Shown one piece after another: positions 9,503 through 17,149 of a stretch of DNA of 64,000 bases. Source of the DNA: CATQHB01 sp965262595 (GTDB lineage: Bacteria; Chloroflexota; Dehalococcoidia; Lucifugimonadales; UBA3495); the NCBI GenBank assembly GCA_965262595.1, contig OZ253548.1:1-64000 (forward strand), read 5' to 3'. The translations under genes were made by a program, and so were the position numbers. The notes under the pieces are model-generated. The model worked only from the letters and a program-made list of their open reading frames with translations. It was not told where the DNA came from and did no database searches. Each line of letters opens with the position of its first letter. Within the stretch, counting starts at the first letter, position 1.

Positions 9503-9691
9503 TTAAGCGCGGCGAACCCTGGACCGCAATAACCAGAACAGGTTCAGACCGGCGATGACGAAGGCTGCCAGCCACAGGAGGGTGCCCATGTTGCTGTTGA
9601 CCTGCAACCCAACGAACAAGCCGATGTAGAACACGACAATTGCTGCCAGGAACAGCAGTAGGTGAACGACGATTCTAAGCGCTTTCGGCAT
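9503..9691 (-). CDS. Small two-helix membrane protein, paralogue of the C-terminal half of the neighbouring membrane protein
   Basis: A 62-residue protein starting MPKALRIVV, with two predicted transmembrane helices and an Arg-rich tail (LRSRVRRA) that should face the cytoplasm. A longer reading from 9763 would overlap the secA stop region and adds a non-hydrophobic leader, so the internal ATG at 9691 is preferred. The second helix and tail are nearly the same as the end of the 203-residue neighbour. The stop of secA is 50 bp upstream, so it may be co-transcribed with secA. Its function is unknown. Confidence 0.65.
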   Translation of the reverse strand: MPKALRIVVHLLLFLAAIVVFYIGLFVGLQVNSNMGTLLWLAAFVIAGLNLFWLLRSRVRRA

Positions 9692-9741
9692 TTGGCGGAT
9701 ACTCCACGAAGTCCGGCCAAGATGTGGCCCGGTTGCCGGCG

Positions 9742-12366
9742 CTAAACGTTGGCGCCGCAGCACCGCTTATATTTCTTTCCGCTGCCGCAGGGGCAAGGAG
9801 CATTGCGGCCAATCTTGTTCCCTCCGGTCCCGGCCTGGCGTCCATTGCCGACAATTGCCTGCATCGGGCTGGCTTTTGCCGAATCCGCCGCCCGCTGCCG
9901 GGAGGCGCCGTTGGTCGGCTGCTGGGTAACCGTGTAATGAAACAGGGAATGCACCACGTCAACCCGCATCCGGCGCAGCAATTCCTGAAAGGTCTTGTGA
10001 CCTTCGCTGCGATACATCACCAGCGGGTCCCGCTGCCCGTAGGCGTGGAGGCCGATGCCGGTTCTCAGGTTTTCCATCGCGGTCAAATGGTTGACCCAAT
10101 GAAGGTCAATGGCCCGCAGCAGCAGCAGCCGTTCCAGGGTTCGCATTTGTTCCGAACCCAGGTCCGACTCGCGCGCCTCATAGACCGTTTCGGCGTAGTC
10201 CGAGAGCTTCTGGACCAGTTCCTCCTGCTTAAATTGGTAAACCTGCTCCTCGTCGGACAAGTCCGGGGGCAGGGGGCAAATCAGCATCAGTTCGGATATA
10301 AAGCTGGTTGCGTTCCAGTCGTCGGCGTGGCGGCCGGGCAGGTGTTTGGTTATCAGGTCGCCAAACTCCTGGCGCAGCATCTCGACGACCTTTTCCCGCA
10401 GATTGTCGCCGTTCAGGATGCGCTCCCGGTCGGCGTAGATAATCTCTCGCTGGGTATTCAGCACGTCATCGAAGTTGAGCAGGTGCTTGCGGATGTCAAA
10501 GTGGTAGCCTTCGACCTTAACCTGGGCGCTGCTGATGGACTTGGTAATCAGCTTGTTCTCAATGGGCAGTTCCTCGTCCATTCCGCTCCAACCCATGACC
10601 GACTTTATGCGGTCGCCCCCGAAGCGCTGCATTAGCTCGTCTTCCAGCGCCACGTAGAATTGGGAACTGCCCGGGTCACCCTGACGTCCTGACCGGCCCC
10701 GGAGCTGGTTGTCGATCCGCCGCGCGTCGTGGTGCTCGGTGCCCATGACGTGCAGCCCGCCAAGTTCGACTACCCTATCGTGCTGGTACTGCCAGGTCGG
10801 GTCTTCGGTGTTGCTGCCGCCAAGGATGATATCGGTACCGCGACCGGCCATGTTGGTGGATACGGTTATGGCTCCAAGACTGCCGGCTTGAGCTACGATT
10901 GCCGCCTCCTGTTCGTGGTTCTTGGCGTTCAACACCTGGTGGGGTACTCCCCGCCGCTTCAGTAGCTCGCTCAATTCCTCGGATGCCTCAATGGAAGTGG
11001 TGCCGATCAGGATTGGACGGCCGGTTTCGTGGGTGGCCGCCATGTCCTCCACCACCGAGCGCCACTTGGATTCGGCGTTTTGGAAGACCAGGTCGGACTC
11101 GTCCCCCCGGATCATTGGCAGGTTGGTGGGAATAACCGAAACCTCCAGTCCGTAAATCTTGTAAAACTCGTCGGACTCTGTGGCTGCCGTACCGGTCATA
11201 CCGGCCAACTTCCGGTACATTCGGAAGTAGTTTTGCAGGGTAATAGTTGCGTAGGTGACGCTCTCCCGCTGGATTTTCAGCCCCTCTTTGGCTTCTACCG
11301 CTTGGTGCAGACCGTCGGACCAACGACGCCCGAACTGGAGGCGCCCAGTGAATTCGTCAACGATGACCACTTCCCCGTCCCGTACCACATAGTCCTTGTC
11401 CCGGTTCTTCTGCACCTGGGCGTTCAGCGCATTTTCAATGTAATGCACCAGGTGAAAGTTGTCCGGGTCGTACAGGTTGTCAACCTTGGTCGCGCGCTCC
11501 ATCTTCCCGATTCCCTCCTGGCTCAAGGAGATGGCCTGGGTGCGCTCGTCAATGGTATAGTCCTCGTCCGGGTCAAGGCGGGGCGCCAACTTGGCAAAGG
11601 TGTAGTAATGCTGCACCGGTTCTTCCGCCGGGCCGCTGATGATCAGGGGAGTGCGCGCCTCATCAATCAGGATGTTGTCCACTTCGTCAACGATGGCGTA
11701 ATTGCGCTCCCGCTGTACCCGCTGGGTTGGCTCAATCGCCATATTGTCCCGCAGATAATCAAAACCGAATTCGTTATTGGTGCCATACAGCACGTCGGAC
11801 TGGTAGGCCTCCTGGCGGCTGATCTGGCGCAGGGATTTCATCCCATTGGGGGCCACGGTAACCTCCGGGTCGTACCGGAAGGCGCTATCGTGCTGGAGGC
11901 AGCCGACACTCAACCCCAAGCCGTGGTAGATGGTGCCCATCCATACCGGGTCGCGGCGGGCCAGGTAGTCGTTTACCGTTACCACGTGGACGCCCAGCCC
12001 GGTCAGGGCATTCAGGTACACCGCCAGGGTAGCCACCAGGGTTTTGCCCTCGCCGGTTTTCATTTCGGCAATCTGGCCTCGGTGCAGCACCACGCCCCCA
12101 ATCAGCTGTACGTCGTAATGCCGCTGTCCCAAATGGCGCCGCGCCGCCTCGCGGACTACGGCAAAGGCTTCGGGCATCAGGTCGTCCGTGGTTTCGCCCT
12201 GGGCCAATCGCTCCCGGAACTGATCGGTTTTGTCCCGCAATTCGTCGTCGGACAAACCCAGCAGGTCAGCCTCCAGAGCGTTGATAATCGGCACCAAGTC
12301 GCGGTTGATAAAATTGACCGCCTTTTCGCTGGGATCGCCGATGAACTTACGGAGCAGGGCAACCAT
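9742..12366 (-). CDS. secA: Preprotein translocase ATPase SecA
   Basis: An 874-residue motor that drives unfolded proteins through SecYEG. The Walker A region MKTGEGKT is at about 102-109, the helicase-type Walker B appears as IVDEVDNILIDEARTP, and nucleotide-domain 2 contains NMAGRGTDI and the arginine-rich QLRGRSGRQGDPG. The C-terminus ends in the zinc-binding SecB/ribosome tail APCPCGSGKKYKRCCG. Length and domain order are normal for an intact SecA. A single SecA on the minus strand, with two small membrane proteins downstream. The 400-bp space upstream (12367-12684) contains no convincing gene. Confidence 0.98.
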   Translation of the reverse strand: MVALLRKFIGDPSEKAVNFINRDLVPIINALEADLLGLSDDELRDKTDQFRERLAQGETTDDLMPEAFAVVREAARRHLGQRHYDVQLIGGVVLHRGQIAEMKTGEGKTLVATLAVYLNALTGLGVHVVTVNDYLARRDPVWMGTIYHGLGLSVGCLQHDSAFRYDPEVTVAPNGMKSLRQISRQEAYQSDVLYGTNNEFGFDYLRDNMAIEPTQRVQRERNYAIVDEVDNILIDEARTPLIISGPAEEPVQHYYTFAKLAPRLDPDEDYTIDERTQAISLSQEGIGKMERATKVDNLYDPDNFHLVHYIENALNAQVQKNRDKDYVVRDGEVVIVDEFTGRLQFGRRWSDGLHQAVEAKEGLKIQRESVTYATITLQNYFRMYRKLAGMTGTAATESDEFYKIYGLEVSVIPTNLPMIRGDESDLVFQNAESKWRSVVEDMAATHETGRPILIGTTSIEASEELSELLKRRGVPHQVLNAKNHEQEAAIVAQAGSLGAITVSTNMAGRGTDIILGGSNTEDPTWQYQHDRVVELGGLHVMGTEHHDARRIDNQLRGRSGRQGDPGSSQFYVALEDELMQRFGGDRIKSVMGWSGMDEELPIENKLITKSISSAQVKVEGYHFDIRKHLLNFDDVLNTQREIIYADRERILNGDNLREKVVEMLRQEFGDLITKHLPGRHADDWNATSFISELMLICPLPPDLSDEEQVYQFKQEELVQKLSDYAETVYEARESDLGSEQMRTLERLLLLRAIDLHWVNHLTAMENLRTGIGLHAYGQRDPLVMYRSEGHKTFQELLRRMRVDVVHSLFHYTVTQQPTNGASRQRAADSAKASPMQAIVGNGRQAGTGGNKIGRNAPCPCGSGKKYKRCCGANV

Positions 12367-12684
12367 ATTCAGACACCGCCTTTAGTAGATACGCCCCGGA
12401 GTTGGCGGAGCGTCGTCATTGTCAAAATTAAACCGGCTCTCCAGGTTTTATGGTTTCACTACTCATGCACTGTTCTTTTACCAACCTGGCGCCCTAACAT
12501 TGTACCCGAATGGTCTGAGAGTTGCACCTGTTCGTCAACGATTGTCCCGCAGAGCGTAAGCCCCGCCGCCGGGCGGTTGTCCGGTACTTGGCCCGCGTTA
12601 TCCGGCGAAATCCGGTTCGCGTGTTTAATCCGCAACCCGGTCAACTACTTGAGTTCCGCCAGGAAAAACGGCGGCGGCGGACAC

Positions 12685-12720
12685 AAAAAAGCCAGGTCTC
12701 CGGAAGCTCCGGGGACCTGG
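12685..12720 (-). terminator. Rho-independent terminator of the 66-residue protein gene
   Basis: Inverted repeat CCAGGTC-CCGG / CCGG-GACCTGG (12692-12720) with a five-base loop. On the minus strand it is followed by a run of six T. It lies 52 bp beyond the stop of the gene at 12772-12972. Confidence 0.9.
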
Positions 12721-12771
12721 AAAATTGCGGGGTCCGAATCCTAACCGACTTCCGGGAAGGAAGGCGGTCAA

Positions 12772-12972
12772 CTACTTGAGATAGCTGTAGTACCGGACTC
12801 CCGCAAAGGGCATCGAATAGGCCCAAGTAGCGCTTTCCACCGTGGGCTGATTTGCCGGTTCCACGGCCGGTTCCACGGCGGCTTCCACTATCTTGGCTAC
12901 CTGCCGGTTCACCCTGTCGCTTAATACTTCCTGGGGGTTTTCTACCTTTGGTTCTGGTCCGAGAGTTACCAT
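12772..12972 (-). CDS. 66-residue protein of unknown function with aromatic C-terminus
   Basis: A small protein starting MVTLGPEPKVE. AGAGGTGA lies five bases before the ATG, which sets the start. A longer reading upstream would run through the promoter and is rejected. The central part contains a short repeat, VEPAVEPA, made by a 12-bp DNA duplication at 12854-12889. The C-terminus is aromatic and basic (MPFAGVRYYSYLK). No signal peptide or transmembrane helix is seen. It has its own near-perfect promoter, a CRP-like site, a palindrome at the transcription start and a terminator, so it is a deliberate single-gene unit. I recognise no family. Confidence 0.75.
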   Translation of the reverse strand: MVTLGPEPKVENPQEVLSDRVNRQVAKIVEAAVEPAVEPANQPTVESATWAYSMPFAGVRYYSYLK

Positions 12973-13042
12973 AACTTCACCTCTTTTTGAACCAGTAATT
13001 AAAAAATTATGAGGCAGTTGCCAGGCTGCTGTCGTACCGTTC

Positions 13043-13057
13043 TCGATATAATATCGA
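13043..13057. promoter_or_regulatory. Perfect 15-bp palindrome at the transcription start
   Basis: TCGATAT-A-ATATCGA, immediately downstream of the -10 hexamer of the 12772-12972 gene and covering the expected start site. It is a likely repressor operator; the regulator is unknown. Confidence 0.65.
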
Positions 13058-13086
13058 ATTGTACACCTTGATATAACTAATGTCAA
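13058..13086 (-). promoter_or_regulatory. Sigma-70-type promoter of the 66-residue protein gene
   Basis: TTGACA (13086-13081), a 17-bp spacer, TACAAT (13063-13058), reading on the minus strand. The expected start is about 13051, giving a leader of about 80 nt with the AGAGGTGA ribosome site at its end. Confidence 0.85.
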
Positions 13087-13095
13087 GTGTTGTAA

Positions 13096-13111
13096 TGTGA
13101 TATAAATCACA
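13096..13111. promoter_or_regulatory. CRP/FNR-family binding site
   Basis: TGTGA-N6-TCACA, the exact half-sites recognised by CRP. It is centred at about -52 from the expected start of the promoter at 13058-13086. The spacing lies between the classic class I and class II positions. Whether the regulator is CRP, FNR or another family member cannot be told. Confidence 0.6.
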
Positions 13112-13229
13112 ACTTTAGACATCTAATTGCTCAATAGCGTCAAGACAACCGGGGCAATCTCGATAGCGCCGGGCGTTCCGTCGGCCGACGGCGGGAAGGT
13201 AAGGTGATGTTTCACGCCGCGGCAAAAGG

Positions 13230-13261
13230 AAAAACTCCTCCGGTCTAATGGAGGAGTTTTT
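13230..13261 (-). terminator. Rho-independent terminator of the small-protein operon
   Basis: Perfect 12-bp inverted repeat (AAAAACTCCTCC / GGAGGAGTTTTT) with an eight-base loop and T runs on both strands. It lies about 70 bp after the stop of the gene at 13331-13534. Confidence 0.9.
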
Positions 13262-13330
13262 CTATAGGGCAAGCTGGCCGTTACCCGGCCTGGACCAGGG
13301 GGCCTTCCCCGGTCTTGCCGGAGGTGGAGG

Positions 13331-13534
13331 CTAGTGGTCCAGGGTAATGGCGGTGCTGACCAACTGCTTTTCCATTTTGATGGCTTCGGTCACTTCCCGT
13401 TCCATGCGCTGCTGCCTGGACATGGCCGGCCCGGAGACCCAGGCGTAGGCGATGATGATGTCCCGGGCGATCCGCTCCAGGAGGCCGGTTGAATCGGAGC
13501 TTTGTTGGGCATTGTTAGTGTTTTGCGTTGTCAT
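13331..13534 (-). CDS. Small protein of the AYxWxxGPA family, copy 1 (67 residues)
   Basis: Starts MTTQNTNN, chosen over an ATG five codons upstream because GAGGGAG sits six bases before it. The core RIARDIIIAYAWVSGPAMSRQQRMEREV aligns without gaps to the two neighbouring proteins. It lacks their His-rich N-terminus (Ser/Gln/Asn-rich instead) and its C-terminus differs. The predicted structure is mostly helical, with no membrane segment or signal. It follows the copy at 13570-13749 by 35 bp, so the two probably share the promoter at 13808-13836. Function and family are unknown to me. Confidence 0.75.
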   Translation of the reverse strand: MTTQNTNNAQQSSDSTGLLERIARDIIIAYAWVSGPAMSRQQRMEREVTEAIKMEKQLVSTAITLDH

Positions 13535-13569
13535 TATTGTCTCCCTCATTAAAAATAAATTTTTGTCGG

Positions 13570-13749
13570 TTAAATTACGCCGTTGGAATATTTGTTGCTC
13601 CGAGTCTGGGCCAATTCCCGATTAAGACGCTCCTGGTCCGACATTGCGGGGCCGGTCAACCAATCGTAGGCCACCGTCAATTCCCGGGATATTCGGCTGA
13701 GCAACCGGTCATGGTCGTGGTCGATGTGAAAGTGGATGTGTGCGTTCAA
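13570..13749 (-). CDS. Small His-rich protein of the AYxWxxGPA family, copy 2 (59 residues)
   Basis: A TTG-started gene with AAGGAGA six bases upstream; the sister copy has ATG at the same place. The N-terminus is LNAHIHFHIDHDHDRLL, with alternating His and Asp that could bind metal. It is followed by the conserved core SRELTVAYDWLTGPAMSDQER, and it ends SNKYSNGVI. It is about 70 percent identical to the copy at 14022-14198, and the promoter and leader are also alike, so the entire transcription unit was duplicated. No known domain is recognised. A role in metal handling (CopA is 5 kb away) would be speculation. Confidence 0.75.
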   Translation of the reverse strand: MNAHIHFHIDHDHDRLLSRISRELTVAYDWLTGPAMSDQERLNRELAQTRSNKYSNGVI

Positions 13750-13807
13750 ACCTGTCTCCTTAACTAGCTGACTTAAAAATACTAATCAGCATTTACTATT
13801 TAATATA

Positions 13808-13836
13808 ATGATACAGCCCGGTTATTATGTAGTCAA
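13808..13836 (-). promoter_or_regulatory. Sigma-70-type promoter of small-protein copies 2 and 1
   Basis: TTGACT (13836-13831), 17 bp, TATCAT (13813-13808) on the minus strand. A 22-bp stretch from the -10 into the leader (TTTACTATTTAATATAATGA in plus-strand reading) is identical in the promoter of copy 3. Confidence 0.85.
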
Positions 13837-13844
13837 CACATAAT
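13824..13844. promoter_or_regulatory. Inverted repeat centred on the -35 hexamer
   Basis: Perfect half-sites ATTATGT and ACATAAT separated by seven bases that contain the TTGACT hexamer. A protein bound here would cover the -35 box. The other copy's promoter has the same design with different half-sites. Confidence 0.65.
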
Positions 13845-14021
13845 GTAAGCAATTTATTATCAGTTTTGGTAATATATTATGTTGAGCGATTAAGGCGCTG
13901 TTCAGGACTTTCCGGGCCATGTGGTCCAACTCCCATCGCGCTACTAGTGGGTGCATTGAGAGGGGACAATTGCCGCCCTCTCTATCAATCGGTTCCCTTG
14001 CGCTCAACCCCGGGACGCCGC

Positions 14022-14198
14022 TTAAAGTGCGCCGTTGAAGTATTTGTCGGGCTGGGCCTGGGCCAATTCCAGATTCAGCCGTTCCTGGTCCGTCAAAGCC
14101 GGGCCGGTCAGCCAATCATAGGCTGCGGTCAGTTCCCGGGTGATTCGGCTGAGCAACCGGTCATGGTGGTCGAAGTGGAGGTGGAAGTGTGCGTTCAT
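14022..14198 (-). CDS. Small His-rich protein of the AYxWxxGPA family, copy 3 (58 residues)
   Basis: Starts MNAHFHLHFDHHDRLL with AAGGAGA upstream; an in-frame start further up would lie inside the promoter and is rejected. The core TRELTAAYDWLTGPALTDQER and the tail DKYFNGAL match copy 2. The His/Asp-rich N-terminus has seven histidines in the first fifteen residues or so when both copies are compared. It stands alone under the promoter at 14257-14285. Downstream, at about 13954-13984, an imperfect GAGAGGG/CCCTCTC hairpin could end transcription. I know no family with this core. Confidence 0.78.
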   Translation of the reverse strand: MNAHFHLHFDHHDRLLSRITRELTAAYDWLTGPALTDQERLNLELAQAQPDKYFNGAL

Positions 14199-14256
14199 AC
14201 TGGTCTCCTTGACTAGCTGGAATGAAGATACTAAATAGGCTTTACTATTTAATATA

Positions 14257-14285
14257 ATGATATACGTCCATGAATATCTTGTCAA
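14257..14285 (-). promoter_or_regulatory. Sigma-70-type promoter of small-protein copy 3
   Basis: TTGACA (14285-14280), 17 bp, TATCAT (14262-14257) on the minus strand. It keeps the same 22-bp initiation region as the promoter at 13808-13836. Confidence 0.88.
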
Positions 14286-14292
14286 GAGATAT
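14274..14292. promoter_or_regulatory. Inverted repeat centred on the -35 hexamer
   Basis: Perfect half-sites ATATCT and AGATAT with a seven-base spacer holding the TTGACA hexamer. The layout matches the site at 13824-13844 but the half-site sequence differs. Confidence 0.6.
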
Positions 14293-14388
14293 AGTATGGC
14301 AATGAATATTTAAGTATCAGATGTATTGAAAGGGCGATTTTCAGGCAAAATGGGCCGCAGGTCGCTTTGGATGGCATCGGCAACAAAC

Positions 14389-14431
14389 AAAGCAGCAGGG
14401 AGCGGCAATTGAGCCGCTCCCTGCTGCTTTT
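14389..14431 (-). terminator. Rho-independent terminator of the luciferase-like gene
   Basis: A perfect 18-bp stem (14389-14406 with 14413-14430) and six-base loop, T-rich on both sides, 95 bp beyond the stop of the gene at 14526-15428. Confidence 0.92.
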
Positions 14432-14525
14432 CCTGGCCGTTTGCACCCGCAGACCTGGACCGGGCGCCTTGCATCTATCTGCTTGTATCTATATGTCGGA
14501 TATCCGGCCCGGAAACTTTCCGGTT

Positions 14526-15428
14526 CTACCAGTCAACCACTCCGGCTAGGGCGTCCTTGAAACGGGCGATGGCCTCAATATGCTCTGCCACAGTGCTCAA
14601 GTTACTCCGTCGGGCCTCCACCGTTACGCTGACTGCCCCCAGCGACTGCCAACCCTTTACCTCGTTCACCCAGTCCTCCGGCTGCTTGTCTCCGATGCGG
14701 ATGCGTCCCTCGATGCCCACTTCGGAAGGGTCGCGCCCGGCGGCCTTGACATAGTCCCGCAGGGCGCTGATGGCTTTCCGTCCCGGTTCATCCGGCGGAA
14801 AGTTGGGAAACCAGCCGTCGGAGATGGTGGCGATCCGGCGCAGCACCGGCTCCGGCGGCAGGGGGCTGGCGCTGCTTCCCGCGCCCAGCCAGACCGGGAT
14901 TGGCCGCTGCACCGGCAACGGGTTGATACCGGCGTGGGTAACCCGGTGCCACTGTCCCTCAAAGTTGACCACGTCGCGAGTCCACAGGGCCCGCAGCAGC
15001 GCAATCTGTTCCTCGCTGCGCCGTCCCCGGTCGCGGAAGTTGCGGTTCAGCGCCTCATATTCCACCTGGTTCCAGCCCACGCCAATGCCCAGCCTCAGCC
15101 GGCCGCCGCTAAGCAGGTCCACCTCTGCCGCCTGCTTGGCGACCAGGACGGTGGCGCGCTGCGGCAGAATCAGGATGCCGGTGGTCAACCCGATGGTCTT
15201 GGTCACGGCGGCCAGATATCCCATCAAGGTAAAGGATTCGTGGATGACGCTCCGGTGGGTATAGTAGGAATCGACCACGTGGGAGTGGCTCTCCGGGTCG
15301 GCTCCCAACACATGGTCGGCAATGAACAGGTGGGAGTAACCCAATTCCTCGGCGGCCAGGGCGTATTCGCGGACGGCTCCGGGGTCTGACCCAATTTCGG
15401 TTTGTGGGAAAATGGCTCCAATCTGCAA
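14526..15428 (-). CDS. Luciferase-like (LLM class) flavin/F420-dependent oxidoreductase
   Basis: A 300-residue TIM-barrel monooxygenase or dehydrogenase. It has the typical opening MQIGAIFPQTEIG, the loop YSHLFIADHV, and the strand-helix TGILILPQRATVLVAKQAAEVDLLSGGRLRLGIGVG split over residues about 85-120, where flavin or F420 contacts lie. The overall pattern matches the F420-dependent LLM subfamily often seen in actinobacteria and Chloroflexota; the substrate is unknown. It differs clearly from the three other luciferase-like proteins in this window. A small frame with a good ribosome site (15447-15683) lies just upstream on the same strand, and a strong terminator follows. Confidence 0.9.
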   Translation of the reverse strand: MQIGAIFPQTEIGSDPGAVREYALAAEELGYSHLFIADHVLGADPESHSHVVDSYYTHRSVIHESFTLMGYLAAVTKTIGLTTGILILPQRATVLVAKQAAEVDLLSGGRLRLGIGVGWNQVEYEALNRNFRDRGRRSEEQIALLRALWTRDVVNFEGQWHRVTHAGINPLPVQRPIPVWLGAGSSASPLPPEPVLRRIATISDGWFPNFPPDEPGRKAISALRDYVKAAGRDPSEVGIEGRIRIGDKQPEDWVNEVKGWQSLGAVSVTVEARRSNLSTVAEHIEAIARFKDALAGVVDW

Positions 15429-15446
15429 AGCGCCCCCTAATAATTC

Positions 15447-15683
15447 TTATCGGTTCCTATGGATTTTGGTTGCGAGGCATCGTCTTATCGTCACAAAAGA
15501 ATGCTTGTTGGGAGAGGGCCGGTTGGGTAGCAGCCCGGCAGGGGAAAGGGCAACGGCAAACGGTTCCGAACCGGCCTGAATGGTGCCCCAATTATCTGCG
15601 TCGGGGGCGTCGGCGGAAGTGAAAATCAACCGCTTGGCTTTGCCTTCAGGGTCTTTCAAATGCCTTAGGCGAACCACCTGCAT
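15447..15683 (-). CDS. Possible small protein upstream of the luciferase-like gene
   Basis: A 78-codon frame beginning MQVVRLRHLKD, with AGGAAGG five bases before the ATG and its stop 18 bp before the next start. The composition is mixed and no domain, signal or membrane helix is recognised. The coding evidence is only the ribosome site and the co-directional position. It may be non-coding. Confidence 0.3.
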   Translation of the reverse strand: MQVVRLRHLKDPEGKAKRLIFTSADAPDADNWGTIQAGSEPFAVALSPAGLLPNRPSPNKHSFVTIRRCLATKIHRNR

Positions 15684-15790
15684 TAAGCCTTCCTTCTATT
15701 TAGACTCCCCTTAGACCGGTTCAGGATCAGCGGAAGAATGCCGCGGCGGTGACTCTTGAAAGGCCCGGCCCCACTGACCAATCCAATAGG

Positions 15791-16828
15791 CTACCGCCGG
15801 TACTCATCGCCGCAGTCGCCAATCAGCTCAAGCAAGTCTCTCGACCGTCCGACAACCTCCTGTATAGCTGCTGCGTCAGACGAGTCCAGGGCAAACTCAA
15901 ACACTCGAGCGTTGTCCGCCCGGTGGTCGCTCAACCCCAGGCGCGCCCCAACAATCACCCCGGCCACCGCAGGCTGGTCCAGGATGTACCGGGCGGCCAC
16001 GTTGGCAATGCTTACCCCGTACTTGTCGGCGACCCTCTTCAGGCCGGTCAATAATTCCTGGAACAACTCCCAGCCGCCCCAGGCGTTAATCATTTGCTGG
16101 TATTTGCCCAGACTGGCCGTAGTGAGGTCGGCCCGGGTCGGTTCGGTACGGCCCAGGTACTTCTCGGACAGCAGCCCGCCGCAGAAGGTTCCATAGGCGA
16201 GTAAGTGGACGTCGTTCTCCTGGCAAAACTGGGCCATCAGGTTCCCCGGACGCAGATCCACCAGGGAATACTGTACTTGGTTGGAGACGACCCTGATGCC
16301 CTGGTCAACCACGGCTTTCAGGTGGGCCGTGTCAAAATTGGTCAGGGCCACGTGCCGGATTTTACCGGCGTCCCGCAGATCGGCCAGGTGGCCCAGGGCT
16401 TCCAGGTAGCGCTCATCCCGGTACTCCCACCAATGGAATTGCAGCAAGTCCAGGGTATCGACCGCCATCCGCCGGAGGGAAATATCCACATTATTTTCTA
16501 CGATCTGCCGGGTCATTGGCCCGGCCCGGGGCACCCATTTAGTGAAAGCCTGAATCGTGGAGACTGCCGCCGCTCCCCTGGTTTGGGCCGCTTGCCGCCG
16601 AAACTCCCCGATAAAATCTTCCGCCGGGCCGTAATGGTCGGCCAGGTCCCAAGTGGTGTAACCGGAGTCCAGATAGTCAAACATACTTGGGATGGCCGCT
16701 GCCGGGTCAATCGGCCCGTGGGCGCCGGATACCTGCCACATCCCGTTCAGCAGGCGGCAGATGGTCAGGTCTGGGGTGAAACGGAACTTGCTGCTTTCGT
16801 TGCTTGGTATGCCGTTTATCGAACTCAT
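15791..16828 (-). CDS. Aldo/keto reductase
   Basis: A 345-residue NAD(P)H-dependent oxidoreductase with the AKR barrel. The catalytic Asp and Tyr lie in TTWDLADHYG, the Lys in QAFTKWVP, and the His in LLQFHWWEYRD. The cofactor-binding C-terminal region includes VAGVIVGARLGLSDH. The order and length match the AKR11/12-like group, which acts on sugars and small aldehydes; the substrate is unknown. GGAAGGG precedes the ATG at 16828. It is divergent from the Gfo/Idh/MocA gene across a 320-bp gap that contains three tandem copies of CAATTCGCT at about 17009-17035 but no gene. The pairing suggests a sugar or polyol pathway. Confidence 0.92.
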   Translation of the reverse strand: MSSINGIPSNESSKFRFTPDLTICRLLNGMWQVSGAHGPIDPAAAIPSMFDYLDSGYTTWDLADHYGPAEDFIGEFRRQAAQTRGAAAVSTIQAFTKWVPRAGPMTRQIVENNVDISLRRMAVDTLDLLQFHWWEYRDERYLEALGHLADLRDAGKIRHVALTNFDTAHLKAVVDQGIRVVSNQVQYSLVDLRPGNLMAQFCQENDVHLLAYGTFCGGLLSEKYLGRTEPTRADLTTASLGKYQQMINAWGGWELFQELLTGLKRVADKYGVSIANVAARYILDQPAVAGVIVGARLGLSDHRADNARVFEFALDSSDAAAIQEVVGRSRDLLELIGDCGDEYRR

Positions 16829-17149
16829 TGGCTTACCCTTCCTGTGAATTGCCGAATGTCCTGGTCAAGCGATTTACTTCTTCCGGCTCTGATATGTTCC
16901 ATTATATATGCATATAGGCCTTGGTCTGTCCGGCAAGTTCCCGAAATGGTACTATTAGCCTGAAATGAATCGACCGGAGTATCGGCCGGGGTGCAGGGTC
17001 GTTCAGCAATTCGCTCAATTCGCTCAATTCGCTCCACCGTCTCCAATTCCTTCGATATTTTTGGCCGGTATTGCCCCTGCCGGGCAGCTACTGTCGGAAC
17101 CGTTTGCCGCCCAGCCGGCCGCTCAAGTTCATATTAGGAGGTAACCATC

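Noticed and set aside
11029..12744. 571-codon plus-strand frame opposite secA
   Set aside because: SecA is certain in the other strand; this translation has no recognisable fold and runs past the SecA start into the intergenic space.
12772..14198. RiPP (modified peptide) precursor cluster
   Set aside because: The small proteins have no Cys/Ser/Thr-rich core after a leader and no modification enzyme or exporter lies nearby, so this reading is not supported.
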